A stretch of DNA of 64,000 bases from Ruegeria atlantica (GTDB taxonomy: Bacteria; Pseudomonadota; Alphaproteobacteria; Rhodobacterales; Rhodobacteraceae): positions 152,271 through 216,270 of the forward strand of contig WQBJ01000006.1 in the NCBI GenBank assembly GCA_013032095.1, in the 5' to 3' direction. Numbering within the stretch: the stretch's first letter is position 1; the number at the start of each line of letters is the position of its first letter. Positions 8,681 to 17,557 of this stretch are shown here, piece after piece. Below the pieces are notes generated by a model. That model searched no databases and had not been told where the DNA came from. It saw nothing but the letters and a program-made list of their open reading frames with translations. The position numbers were made by a program, and so were the translations under genes.

Positions 8681-9409
8681 ATGATTACGGTTCACACAAA
8701 TTCCGACGGTGCGCTGATCGAGGTCGAATTATCCGGCGAGGTGACCAGCAGCGACTACAGCGAAACTCTTGTACCCGCAATTGAGGCCGCGCTTGCGGAT
8801 CATGACACGGTGCGACTGCTGGCCGTCGTGCAACCCGAGTTCAAGGGATACGATTTGGGGGCGGTTTGGGCGGATACGAAACTGGGCCTCAGCCATTGGC
8901 GCGGGTTCGACCGGATCGCAGTCGCAGCGGATCAGGGTTGGGTGCAGACCAGCATCCGCCTGGCGGCCCCGATCCTGCCATGCCCAGTCCAGGTCTTTGA
9001 TTTGTCAGAACTAGAGGTTGCTCGCCGCTGGCTGCGCGAGTCGCTGGGCGCCATTCACGTGATTGATCTGGGCGGCCCATGCGTTCAGGTCAGCCTTTTG
9101 GGAAAGCTGGACCCCAATGAATACGGGCGCGCCGAACTGGATTTGGACAATCTGATGCGGGGAAAGGACGGCTTTCGTCTGTTGATCGACCTGCGAGAAT
9201 TTGACGGGTGGCAAGGGTTGACGGCCTTGGCATCACATTTCCAACTGGTCCGAAAACATGTCGGTTTGCTGGATCGTGCGGCCATCGTGGGGAACAAAGC
9301 CTGGCAACACATGGCTCAGAAGGCTGCCAGTCACATTCTGGGCACACGGACCCAGTTCTTTCCCTCAGACGAGATCGAAAACGCAAAATCCTGGCTCGCC
9401 GCCGGCTAA
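8681..9409 (+). CDS. Tandem SpoIIAA-like (STAS-type) domain protein
   Basis: A 242-residue cytosolic protein made of two similar halves, about 1-118 and 124-242. Each resembles the SpoIIAA-like fold (PF11964 type): IEVELSGEVTSSDYSETLVPAIEAAL with VRLLAVV in the first, and VQVSLLGKLDPNEYGRAELDLDNLM with FRLLIDLREFDGW in the second. Both halves end with a Trp-containing helix (ARRWLRESLG; AKSWLAAG). The start ATG at 8681 has GGAGG eight bases upstream. Function is unknown; single-domain relatives are suspected lipid or anti-sigma-type binding proteins. Confidence 0.7.
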   Translation: MITVHTNSDGALIEVELSGEVTSSDYSETLVPAIEAALADHDTVRLLAVVQPEFKGYDLGAVWADTKLGLSHWRGFDRIAVAADQGWVQTSIRLAAPILPCPVQVFDLSELEVARRWLRESLGAIHVIDLGGPCVQVSLLGKLDPNEYGRAELDLDNLMRGKDGFRLLIDLREFDGWQGLTALASHFQLVRKHVGLLDRAAIVGNKAWQHMAQKAASHILGTRTQFFPSDEIENAKSWLAAG

Positions 9410-9659
9410 GAAGAGTGCGTACCTTTCCGTTTACGTAAGGTTACTTGAGGGCAGGGGTAATTGTTATTGATTGAGTGGTCAAAAAAGCCCTACACATTGA
9501 TTGTTCTTCCGTCCAACCACTGCGGAAGATGAAGATGCTGAAGCGCGCCGCTGTGGGTTACCACTCACTCACCACAAGTGTTCGAACTTGTTTCCCCCTC
9601 GAAGTTCATACCAACCTGCAGCGGCGCAGGTTCAGACCGAACAGCATTGAGGAAAAGTT

Positions 9660-9893
9660 TTAAGACTTGTTCACGCGTGCAGCGCGTCCGCCCCGTCGTT
9701 TAGACAGTTGTGGTGCGCGCGAGGGTAGGTTTTCCATGATCTCGGCCCGTTCGCCACTGTCCATTTTGGACCACCGCGTGATCTCGTCGATCGTGCGATA
9801 GCAGCCGGTGCAGATGCGTTCGGTCGGATGCACGACACAGATCTGGACGCACGGGCTTTCGACCTCGTTCCTTTTCCAAACCATATTTGTCAT
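9660..9893 (-). CDS. DUF1289 domain protein
   Basis: A 77-residue protein with ESPCVQICVVHPTERICTGCYRTIDEITRW, the four-Cys DUF1289 signature (C-x3-C then C-x2-C), which probably binds a metal. The start at 9893 (MTNMVWKRNE) is preceded by GGAG; longer frames upstream overlap ruvX and have no family match. The C-terminus is basic (KRRGGRAARVNKS), so contact with nucleic acid is possible but unproven. It follows ruvX by 16 bases and is likely in its operon. Confidence 0.85.
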   Translation of the reverse strand: MTNMVWKRNEVESPCVQICVVHPTERICTGCYRTIDEITRWSKMDSGERAEIMENLPSRAPQLSKRRGGRAARVNKS

Positions 9894-9909
9894 CGACGTA
9901 CTCCGTCCG

Positions 9910-10374
9910 TTACAGGAAGCGCATCCTATCCAACGCTCCCTGCAGAATATAGCCAGCGGCGACGTGATCGATAACCTGTCCGCGACGTTTTCGTGTCGTA
10001 TCCGCCTCAAGAAGCGCCTTTTCGGCCGCAACCGTGCTGAGGCGTTCATCCCAGAAACCAATGGAAACTTCGGTCAGACGCGACAAATTGCGGGCAAATG
10101 CACGGGTCGATTGACAGCGAGGGCCTTCGGTTCCGTCCATGTTTTTAGGCAGGCCCAAAATGACGCCGCCAATCTCTCGGTCGGCAATGATCTCAAGCAG
10201 GCGGGCGGAATCCAGGGTAAATTTCTTACGCCGCACGGTTTCCAGAGGACTCGCCACACCGCGCATTAGGTCCGAGACAGCGACACCGATGGTCTTCTCG
10301 CCCAGATCCAGCCCCATCAGAGCGGTCATAGGTGGCAGCGCCGCCGCGAAGTCTTCGAACTCGTCGTGGATCAT
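9910..10374 (-). CDS. ruvX: RuvX/YqgF family RNase H-fold nuclease
   Basis: A 154-residue RNase H-like protein. The N-terminal strand ALMGLDLGEKTIGVAVSD carries the first catalytic Asp. GGVILGLPKNMDGTEGPR is the conserved middle block, FWDERLSTVAAEKAL holds the second acidic site, and VIDHVAAGYILQGALD holds the last. In bacteria it is linked to pre-16S rRNA 5' processing and was first proposed as a Holliday junction resolvase. Its ATG overlaps the stop of ccmI. Confidence 0.92.
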   Translation of the reverse strand: MIHDEFEDFAAALPPMTALMGLDLGEKTIGVAVSDLMRGVASPLETVRRKKFTLDSARLLEIIADREIGGVILGLPKNMDGTEGPRCQSTRAFARNLSRLTEVSIGFWDERLSTVAAEKALLEADTTRKRRGQVIDHVAAGYILQGALDRMRFL

Positions 10375-11591
10375 TGTGCGATCCCGGCCTGCAAGGCGGC
10401 TGCGTCGATCATCTCCAGCGCGTCAGGGTTTCCGGCAAAGACTTCCATGGCCTCATTCTTGACGTCGATGGCGCGCTGACCTTCGCCCAGAACGCCTAGC
10501 GCAGCGATCAGGCGGGCCCAATCCTCGGGCGATCCGCCTTCGGAGGCCAATCGGTCTGACAATTGGTTGACCATGCCCTTGATCATCTCTTGGCGTTCTT
10601 CCGGGGTCATCGCAGCGGCCGCATCGACGTCATCTTGGCTGGGACCGGAGGCAGGCGGGATGTTCGGCGCGTTGAACACGCCAGCGCGGAAGGCCAATTC
10701 GTCCAATTGCGCGCGAATGGCGTCGCCCCACGGCGCACCAGCCGGAGCGTCACGCAGCGCATCGACCCAGATGCGGTAACCAACATCTGGACGACCGATC
10801 TGAACCATCATCTGACCCAGATAGTATTGCGCCGGGCCATGGCGCGGATCGCGACGCAATGCCTGCCTCAGCGCCTCTTCCGCTTCGGGCGAGACATAAC
10901 CGCCCACGGACAGGATCATCATCTCGGCCAGATGCGAATAGGCATCAGCCGGAGCGGCGTCTCCAGACAGTTCGATGACGCGCTGTTGCGCTTGATAAGC
11001 GGCGGGATAATTACCCGCGTTTGCCTCATGTTGCGCCAGAAGAATGTGGCCCTGAAGATCGTCTGGGCGCGCTGCAACAGTGTCGCGCAACTGATTCAGA
11101 AGATTAGCATAACTCTCATCAAGCTCCGGTATTTGCGCGGGTGGAGCAGCCGCCTCGGCTTCGGCCTGGGATGGACGTTCCGCGCGCAGGGCTTCGGCGC
11201 GCTCCAGCCGCTGCGTCAGGGGCTGATCCGGCAGTCCGGCGGCCCCCATCTGGCGATACAACCCAACGGCGCCGCCCACCACGATGAGGGCAATGGCGGC
11301 AAAGGCGGCCATGGTGGCCCAGCGAGGCGGTCCGGCTCGTTTGGTGCTGGCCTGCATCTGAGCATCTGCGGCCAGAATACGACGTGAGATTTCTGTACGC
11401 ACCCGGTCTGCGTCGGCTTCGCCGATGACCCCCCGGGCCAGATCCCGATCAACGCCCGCCAATTGTTCGCGATAAACGCGTAGGTCATAGGCGGCCGCGG
11501 GCTCGCGTGTTTTGCGCCCTCGCAGCAAGGAAAAGCCCAATATAACTGCGATCAGCAGCGCGCTAAGAAGTGTTACGACCAGGAACGACAT
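10371..11591 (-). CDS. ccmI: Cytochrome c biogenesis protein CcmI
   Basis: Membrane-anchored chaperone that holds apocytochrome c for heme ligation. The start at 11591 (MSFLVVTLLSALLIAVILGF) has GGAG upstream and opens with a membrane segment. A cytoplasmic leucine-zipper-like loop (YREQLAGVDRDLARGVI) follows, then a second segment near 95-115 (MAAFAAIALIVVGGAVGLY), then a periplasmic TPR region (LLAQHEANAGNYPAAYQAQQRVIEL; GPAQYYLGQMMVQIGRPDVGYRIW). About 406 residues, fitting alphaproteobacterial CcmI. It is unlinked to the ccmABCDG run 33 kb away. Confidence 0.9.
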   Translation of the reverse strand: MSFLVVTLLSALLIAVILGFSLLRGRKTREPAAAYDLRVYREQLAGVDRDLARGVIGEADADRVRTEISRRILAADAQMQASTKRAGPPRWATMAAFAAIALIVVGGAVGLYRQMGAAGLPDQPLTQRLERAEALRAERPSQAEAEAAAPPAQIPELDESYANLLNQLRDTVAARPDDLQGHILLAQHEANAGNYPAAYQAQQRVIELSGDAAPADAYSHLAEMMILSVGGYVSPEAEEALRQALRRDPRHGPAQYYLGQMMVQIGRPDVGYRIWVDALRDAPAGAPWGDAIRAQLDELAFRAGVFNAPNIPPASGPSQDDVDAAAAMTPEERQEMIKGMVNQLSDRLASEGGSPEDWARLIAALGVLGEGQRAIDVKNEAMEVFAGNPDALEMIDAAALQAGIAQ

Positions 11592-11672
11592 GGAATCTCC
11601 GCTATGGCTGCCCTGATTTAGACCTGTCGGCGAGCCGAAAAAAGGGACAAATGGCCGCGAGGGCTTCACATC

Positions 11673-11718
11673 TCGCAATAATGGACCCCATGTCGCAATA
11701 GTTCGATATTGTGGCGTT
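11673..11718. promoter_or_regulatory. Repeat cluster upstream of soxB, possible operator
   Basis: TCGCAATA occurs at 11673-11680 and again at 11693-11700, twenty bases apart. The second copy faces TATTGT at 11707-11712, giving CAATA-N6-TATTG as a dyad. It lies 75-115 bases before the soxB start, where a regulator of the sarcosine operon could bind. The adjacent ccmI gene is divergent. Confidence 0.4.
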
Positions 11719-11786
11719 GTCCGGCAGGGCTAAACTGTTCCTGCACGGCATACCTGCGCCAATCACCGAACCGGATGGATTCGCTC

Positions 11787-13031
11787 ATGAAACATTACTC
11801 AGCCTTTGCTGTCGCGCGGGAGGCCCTGCGCTATCACACCGGATGGGAGCGCGCGTGGCGCTCACCCGAACCCAAGAAGAAATACGACGTCATCATCGTT
11901 GGTGCCGGTGGCCATGGTCTGGCCACTGCGTATTATCTTGGTAAGAACTACGGCATTCAGAATGTTGCCGTCATCGAAAAAGGCTGGCTGGGCGGTGGTA
12001 ACACCGGCCGGAACACGACCATCATCCGGTCGAACTATCTGCAGGATCCGTCGGCGGCGATCTACGAAAAAGCGCGAAGCCTCTACGAAGATCTGAGCCA
12101 GGATCTGAACTACAACGTCATGTTCAGCCCGCGCGGTGTCATGATGCTGGCTCAAACCCAGCACGAAATTCGCGGCTATCAGCGCACCGCCCATGCCAAC
12201 GCACTGCAGGGCGTGAAGACCGAATGGATCACGCCCGAGCGTGTCAAGGAACTGGTGCCGATCATCAACCTGGACGGACCACGCTACCCAGTTCTAGGTG
12301 CGCTGTGGCAGGAACGGGGCGGCACCGCGCGCCACGATGCGGTGGCTTGGGGCTATGCCCGCGCCTGTTCAGCGATGGGCATGGACATCATCCAGCAATG
12401 CGAAGTCACCGGCGTCCGGTCCGACAATGGCCGTGTGGTTGGCGTCGACACCACCAAAGGTGCCATCGACTGCGACAAGCTGGGCATCGTGGTTGCTGGC
12501 CATTCCGGTCAGTTGGCCGCGATGGCAGGCTTCCGTCTGCCGCTGGAAGCCATCGCGCTGCAGGCGCTGGTATCCGAGCCGATCAAGCCTTGCATGGATG
12601 TTGTCGTGATGGCCAACACCGTGCACGGATATATGTCTCAGTCCGACAAGGGCGAGATGGTGATTGGCGGCGGCACCGACGGTTTCAATAACTTCACCCA
12701 GCGCGGCAGCTTCCATCACATCGAGGAAACCGTCCGCGCGCTGGTCGAGACCTTCCCGATGATCTCGCGCCTGAAGATGCTGCGCCAGTGGGGCGGGATC
12801 GTGGACATGACCGGCGACCGCTCGCCCATTCTGTCGAAAACACCGCTGCAGGGCTGCTTTATCAACGGCGGCTGGGGTACCGGTGGCTTCAAGGCGATCC
12901 CGGGTTCCGGTTGGGGCATGGCTCAGTTGATGGCCACAGGTCATTCACCGCTGACCGAAGCCTTCTCGATGGACCGCTTCAAAGAGGGCCGCTTTATCGA
13001 CGAAAGTGTCGCCGCCGGGGTGGCACACTGA
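11787..13031 (+). CDS. soxB: Sarcosine oxidase beta subunit
   Basis: Flavoprotein subunit that oxidises the N-methyl group of sarcosine to give glycine and a C1 unit. The N-terminus MKHYSAFAVAREAL is typical of heterotetrameric SoxB, so ATG 11787 is chosen over the upstream ATG at 11775. YDVIIVGAGGHGLATAYYL (about 33-51) is the FAD-binding Rossmann motif. ARHDAVAWGY has a His (183) at the place where family members carry covalent FMN. WGGIVDMTGDRSPI near the C-terminus is conserved in this DAO family. First gene of soxB-D-A-G. Confidence 0.93.
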   Translation: MKHYSAFAVAREALRYHTGWERAWRSPEPKKKYDVIIVGAGGHGLATAYYLGKNYGIQNVAVIEKGWLGGGNTGRNTTIIRSNYLQDPSAAIYEKARSLYEDLSQDLNYNVMFSPRGVMMLAQTQHEIRGYQRTAHANALQGVKTEWITPERVKELVPIINLDGPRYPVLGALWQERGGTARHDAVAWGYARACSAMGMDIIQQCEVTGVRSDNGRVVGVDTTKGAIDCDKLGIVVAGHSGQLAAMAGFRLPLEAIALQALVSEPIKPCMDVVVMANTVHGYMSQSDKGEMVIGGGTDGFNNFTQRGSFHHIEETVRALVETFPMISRLKMLRQWGGIVDMTGDRSPILSKTPLQGCFINGGWGTGGFKAIPGSGWGMAQLMATGHSPLTEAFSMDRFKEGRFIDESVAAGVAH

Positions 13032-13107
13032 GGGCTCTGCCCGAGGTGGCCAGCTAACAGAATTCAGGTTGGCCCAAGCGCCGACCAACCGCCAAAAGGA
13101 TGACCAT

Positions 13108-13437
13108 ATGCTGATCCTGAATTGCCCGTATTGCGGCGTTGACGCCGAAGAAACTGAACTGTCGGCCGGTGGCGAGGCGCATCTGAAGCGTTTCGGCCCG
13201 GGTTCGTCGGATGACGAATTTCACGACTATCTGTTCATGCGCGAAAACCCCAAAGGCGTTCATTTCGAACGCTGGCGCCACAGTAATGGCTGCGGCAAGT
13301 GGTTTCACGCCGCGCGCTGCACCCAGACGCTCGAGGTATTCGGAACCTATTCCGCCCAGACCGCTGAGCCGCCCCAAGAAATCAAGGACGCGATCACTGC
13401 AAAGCGCCCTGGCTGGACGTGGAGAGAGTTCAAGTGA
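13108..13437 (+). CDS. soxD: Sarcosine oxidase delta subunit
   Basis: Small zinc-binding subunit, 109 residues. LNCPYCGVDAEETEL supplies two Cys; RWRHSNGCGKWFHAARCTQTLEV adds His and Cys. This is the standard SoxD pattern. The start MLILNCPYC at 13108 is the family start; the open frame extends upstream but without resemblance. It lies between soxB and soxA as in other heterotetrameric sarcosine oxidase operons. Confidence 0.93.
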   Translation: MLILNCPYCGVDAEETELSAGGEAHLKRFGPGSSDDEFHDYLFMRENPKGVHFERWRHSNGCGKWFHAARCTQTLEVFGTYSAQTAEPPQEIKDAITAKRPGWTWREFK

Positions 13438-13480
13438 TCCGCGCCGCCATCTGTAATCCCGCCTGCGAAAGGTCCGCAAA

Positions 13481-16400
13481 ATGAGCACCCGTCTCGCAAA
13501 ACAAGGCCGGCTGATTGACCGGTCGAAACAGGTCACCTTTACCTTTAACGGCACCTCGATGCAGGGCTACGAGGGCGACACGCTCGCCTCGGCCTTGCTG
13601 GCCAATGATCAGATGATGGTTGGCCGCTCGTTCAAGTACCACCGCCCACGCGGCGTTGTCGCCAGCGGCGCCGAAGAGCCGAATGCTCTGGTCGGTCTGG
13701 GGCAGGGCAACCGGTTCGAGCCCAACCAGCGCACCACTACGACCGAGCTGTTCAACGGCCTGACCGCGATCTCGCAGAACCATTGGCCGAACCTGGAGTT
13801 TGACATCGGTGCGGTGAACACCGCGTTTGCGCGGTTCCTGCCCGCCGGTTTCTACTACAAGACGTTCATCCACCCGAAGCCGTTCTGGAAACACGTCTAC
13901 GAGCCGTTCATCCGTCAGTCCGCCGGTCTGGGCAAAGCGCCCGACAAGGACAGCCGGGATGCAGATACCTACGAACACTTCTATGCCTTCACCGATGTGC
14001 TGGTGATCGGCGGCGGTGTCGCAGGCCTGCAAGCTGCTAAAACAGCAGCGCAATCCGGTGCCAAGGTCATGCTGATCGAGCAGACCGCGCACTGGGGTGG
14101 CCGTGCGCCAGTTGATGGCGGCACCATCAACGATGAGCCTGTGGATAAGTTCGTGGAACATTTGGTTTCCGAATTGGAGACAATGGACAATGTCACGATG
14201 CGCACGCGCTGCATGGGGGCGGGCGTCTATGACCACGGTTATGTGCTGGGCTATGAGCGTCTGACCGACCACAAACCGGGCACTCAAGGCCCACGCCATC
14301 GCCTGTGGCGTATCCGCGCCAAGCAAGTTGTGACATCCACTGGTGCAATCGAGCGTCCGCTGTCCTTCGCAGGCAACGATGTGCCGGGCGTGATGCTGGC
14401 CTCGGCCATGCGCGATTACGTGGTGAACTGGGGCGTGACCCCGGGCGAGCGTGTGATCGTTGCCACCAACAACGACGACGCCTATCGCACCGCGATTACC
14501 CTGAAGCAGGCTGGTGTTGACGTTCTGCGCGTGGTTGACGCGCGTGCCGCTGCTGGCCCGCTAGCCGAAGAGGCACGTCAGCTTGGCATCCGCGTTGACC
14601 CCGGCAAAGCCATTGCCAAGGTCAAAGGTGGAAAGCGCGTCAAAAAGGTTGCGATCTGCAATCAGGAAGGCGTCGGTGGCGCTCGCGAAGAGGTTGATTG
14701 CGACGCGGTTGCCATGTCGGGTGGCTGGTCGCCGGTGGTGCACATGTGGTCCCATTGCGGCGGCAAGCTGATCTGGGATGAGGCAAATGCCCATTTCCGT
14801 CCCGATCCCGCCCGTCCACCTCTGGGCGCTGACGGAGAAGGGTTCGTTCTGGCCGCAGGCAGTTCGAATGGTCCGCTGGACTTGGGTGAGGTTCTAGCTG
14901 ACGCGCATGCCTCAGGTAAAGCCGCGGCCAAGGCGGCGGGTTTCAAACCTAAGAACACCAAGGCGCCGCAGGGTGAAACCACGACAGAGGCAGCGATGGA
15001 GCCGGTCTGGCTGATGCCCGCCAATGCCGAAGTCCAGCTGCGCATGAAATCCTGGCTGGACTTCCAGAACGACGTCAAAGTTTCTGACGTCCAGTTGGCC
15101 GCGCGCGAAGGCTATGAGAGCGTTGAGCACACCAAGCGTTACACCACGCTGGGTATGGCGACCGATCAGGGTAAGTTGAGCAACATCAACGGTTTGGCGA
15201 TTCTTGCTGACGCGCTTGATGCTGAAATTCCCAAGGTCGGCACAACCACCTTCCGTCCGCCTTATACGCCGATCTCGCTGGCCTCGATTGGTGGTGAAGC
15301 GCGTGGCGAGGTGTTCCAGCCGATCCGTCAAACACCGATGCACAACTGGCATGACAAGAACGGCGCCGATTGGGAGCCGGTCGGCCACTGGCGCCGGACC
15401 TATGCCTATGTGCGTCCCGGTGAGTCCGTCCATGACGCGGTGAACCGCGAGGTGAAAAACACCCGTGAAAACCTCGGCCTGCTGGACGCGTCGACGCTGG
15501 GCAAGCTGATCGTTAAAGGCCCGGATGCCGGTAAGTTCCTGGACATGCTGTACACCAACATGATGTCCACGCTGAAGATTGGCAAATGCCGCTATGGCCT
15601 GATGTGCTCGGAAAACGGCTTCCTGATTGACGACGGCGTTGTCGCCCGGATCGATGAGGATACCTGGTTGTGCCACACAACCACGGGCGGAGCCGAGCGC
15701 ATCCATGGTCATATGGAAGAATGGCTGCAAACCGAGTGGTGGGACTGGAAAGTCTATGTCGCGAACGTGACCGAGCAATACGCGCAGGTCGCCGTGGTTG
15801 GCCCCAACGCCCGAAAGGTGCTTGAGAAGCTGGGCGGTATGGATGTCAGCAAAGAGGCGCTGCCGTTCATGGAATGGCGCGACGGCAAGATCGGTGACTT
15901 TGATTGCCGTGCTTACCGCATCTCGTTCTCGGGAGAACTGTCCTATGAAATCGCCGTTCCTGCCAGCCAGGGTCAGGCGTTCTGGGATGCCTTGATGGAC
16001 GCAGGCAAGGAATTCGGCGTGATGCCTTACGGCACCGAATGTCTGCACATCCTGCGGGCCGAGAAGGGATTTATCATGATCGGGGACGAAACCGACGGCA
16101 CCGTGATCCCGCAGGATCTGGGGCTGCACTGGGCGCTCTCGAAAAAGAAAGAGGACTACCTCGGAAAACGTGCCCATTCGCGCAGCCACATGGCAGATCC
16201 CGAGCGTTGGAAACTGGTCGGTCTTGAGACTGTGGATGGATCGGTCCTGCCGGACGGAGCTTACGCAGTGGGCGAGGGCGTCAACGCCAACGGTCAGCGC
16301 AATATGATCGGGCGTGTGACCTCGACCTATTACTCGGCCAATCTGGACCGCGGCATCGCTATGGGTCTGATTAAGCACGGCCCCGACCGGATGGGCGAGG

Positions 16401-16495
16401 TTGTCGAGTTCCCGGGCACCGATGGTAAAACCTACAAAGCCAAGATCGTAGACCCGATCTTCTATGACAAAGACGGGGAGAAGCAGAATGTCTGA
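13481..16495 (+). CDS. soxA: Sarcosine oxidase alpha subunit
   Basis: Large subunit of 1004 residues, normal for the family. Residues 1-110 form a ferredoxin-like domain without cluster Cys (FNGTSMQGYEGDTLASALLAN). A Rossmann FAD/NAD domain follows from about 165 (DVLVIGGGVAGLQAAKTAAQSGAKVMLIE). The C-terminal 400 residues are a GcvT-like folate-binding domain (YGTECLHILRAEKGFIMIGDETDGT). It passes the methyl carbon to tetrahydrofolate. An 8-base overlap couples it to soxG. Confidence 0.95.
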   Translation: MSTRLAKQGRLIDRSKQVTFTFNGTSMQGYEGDTLASALLANDQMMVGRSFKYHRPRGVVASGAEEPNALVGLGQGNRFEPNQRTTTTELFNGLTAISQNHWPNLEFDIGAVNTAFARFLPAGFYYKTFIHPKPFWKHVYEPFIRQSAGLGKAPDKDSRDADTYEHFYAFTDVLVIGGGVAGLQAAKTAAQSGAKVMLIEQTAHWGGRAPVDGGTINDEPVDKFVEHLVSELETMDNVTMRTRCMGAGVYDHGYVLGYERLTDHKPGTQGPRHRLWRIRAKQVVTSTGAIERPLSFAGNDVPGVMLASAMRDYVVNWGVTPGERVIVATNNDDAYRTAITLKQAGVDVLRVVDARAAAGPLAEEARQLGIRVDPGKAIAKVKGGKRVKKVAICNQEGVGGAREEVDCDAVAMSGGWSPVVHMWSHCGGKLIWDEANAHFRPDPARPPLGADGEGFVLAAGSSNGPLDLGEVLADAHASGKAAAKAAGFKPKNTKAPQGETTTEAAMEPVWLMPANAEVQLRMKSWLDFQNDVKVSDVQLAAREGYESVEHTKRYTTLGMATDQGKLSNINGLAILADALDAEIPKVGTTTFRPPYTPISLASIGGEARGEVFQPIRQTPMHNWHDKNGADWEPVGHWRRTYAYVRPGESVHDAVNREVKNTRENLGLLDASTLGKLIVKGPDAGKFLDMLYTNMMSTLKIGKCRYGLMCSENGFLIDDGVVARIDEDTWLCHTTTGGAERIHGHMEEWLQTEWWDWKVYVANVTEQYAQVAVVGPNARKVLEKLGGMDVSKEALPFMEWRDGKIGDFDCRAYRISFSGELSYEIAVPASQGQAFWDALMDAGKEFGVMPYGTECLHILRAEKGFIMIGDETDGTVIPQDLGLHWALSKKKEDYLGKRAHSRSHMADPERWKLVGLETVDGSVLPDGAYAVGEGVNANGQRNMIGRVTSTYYSANLDRGIAMGLIKHGPDRMGEVVEFPGTDGKTYKAKIVDPIFYDKDGEKQNV

Positions 16496-17054
16496 ACCCA
16501 TCAGCGCACTTAACCACGCCAGCTATGACGGCATCGCCAAGATCGAGGAATGCGGGCTGCAGGGTATGATCACCCTGCGCGGCGATCTGTCAGACAAGGT
16601 GTTGGCCAAGGCGGTCAAGGACGCAACCGGGCAGAACGTGCCCAGTCAGCGCGAAGCTCTGGTCAACGGTGATACCGGCGTCTGCTGGATGTCTACCGAC
16701 GAATTGCTTGTGCTGGTGCCTTATGCCGAGGTCGAGGCCAAGTTGGCTGCGATGAACAACGCGCTCAGCGGCACACACGCCTTGGCTGTAAACGTCTCGG
16801 ACGCGCGGGCGGTTTTCCGTATCTCAGGCGCGAATGCGCGTGAGGTGCTGGGCAAGCTGGCTCCGGTCGATCTGTCAGCCGAGGCGTTCCAGCCTGGTCA
16901 AATCCGCCGCTCGCGTCTTGCGCAGGTGGCGGGGGCGTTCTGGATGGACGACGCTGAGACCTTCCGCGTGGTCTGTTTCCGGTCTGCTGCTGACTATGTA
17001 TTCAAGCTGCTCAAGGTTGCGGCGCAGTCGGGCAGTGAGGTCGGGGTTTACTAA
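16488..17054 (+). CDS. soxG: Sarcosine oxidase gamma subunit
   Basis: Gamma subunit of 188 residues, a GcvT-like non-catalytic domain that stabilises the heterotetramer. The start MSEPISALNHASYDG at 16488 has GGGGAG upstream and overlaps the end of soxA. Segments such as SDARAVFRISGANAREVLGKLAPVDLS and FRVVCFRSAADYVFKLL match SoxG. It ends the operon; a strong terminator starts 30 bases later. No folate-pathway genes follow, unlike some sox operons. Confidence 0.92.
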   Translation: MSEPISALNHASYDGIAKIEECGLQGMITLRGDLSDKVLAKAVKDATGQNVPSQREALVNGDTGVCWMSTDELLVLVPYAEVEAKLAAMNNALSGTHALAVNVSDARAVFRISGANAREVLGKLAPVDLSAEAFQPGQIRRSRLAQVAGAFWMDDAETFRVVCFRSAADYVFKLLKVAAQSGSEVGVY

Positions 17055-17083
17055 CGTTTGGTTCTGGGATCCATCGCAAGTGA

Positions 17084-17110
17084 GGCTCCGGTTTTGCCGG
17101 AGCCTTTTTA
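17084..17110 (+). terminator. Rho-independent terminator of the sox operon
   Basis: GGCTCCGG at 17084-17091 pairs perfectly with CCGGAGCC at 17097-17104 around TTTTG, and a TTTTT tract follows. It lies 30 bases past the soxG stop. Confidence 0.9.
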
Positions 17111-17557
17111 CTTCGATTGGACTTGATTGCACTTCCCTGCGCTATGCGGTTGCTTAGCAAAGCGGGGAAATCTTGGGTTTATGAAATTACCGCGCAGAAA
17201 TATAGCTCTATTAGCGGGATCAATCAGGGCGATATAGTCCAGAGTAAAGTCTTGATCTGCAGTCGACTTTAGAGTTGCCGGCCAAGAAAGACGAAACTGC
17301 TTTTTTCTGTTTATCCTTACTTTCGTCGGAATAGCATCATAGTAGCCGCTAGTATTGAAAGCAGTTTTGGCCACGGGGTCTATTTCGAACAAGTACTCGG
17401 GCGCGATCCAGTTGCTGCCAGTCTCTTCAAGGAACACGCAATGGTATGTTATTGTTTCAGCAGAGGCGGGTTTTACTGTCAGAGCTACCAAGATCGCCGC
17501 TAGGCAAATGCCAACAATTCCAGCAGTTTTCTTTAATTCCGCTCCAAAGATCTTCAT
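17108..17557 (-). CDS. Secreted protein, paralogue of its neighbour
   Basis: About 149 residues with an N-terminal signal (IVGICLAAILVALTVKPASA). The mature part begins ETITYHC and contains WIAPEYLFEID, followed by a beta-rich region (RLSWPATLKSTADQDFTLDYIALIDP). The same framework appears in the neighbouring upstream gene, so the two arose by duplication. The start at 17557 overlaps the stop of that gene (ATGA); an in-frame ATG at 17572 is also possible. No family is recognised. The gene is less GC-rich than its surroundings. Confidence 0.7.
   Translation of the reverse strand: MKIFGAELKKTAGIVGICLAAILVALTVKPASAETITYHCVFLEETGSNWIAPEYLFEIDPVAKTAFNTSGYYDAIPTKVRINRKKQFRLSWPATLKSTADQDFTLDYIALIDPANRAIFLRGNFINPRFPRFAKQPHSAGKCNQVQSK

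Noticed and set aside
9475..9663. Small plus-strand open frame between the SpoIIAA-like and DUF1289 genes
   Set aside because: No ribosome site, no signal or motif, and it runs into the end of the DUF1289 gene.
14912..16501. A 529-codon open frame on the minus strand
   Set aside because: It lies entirely antisense to soxA, has no family resemblance and no ribosome site; it is a shadow of the GC-rich soxA reading frame.
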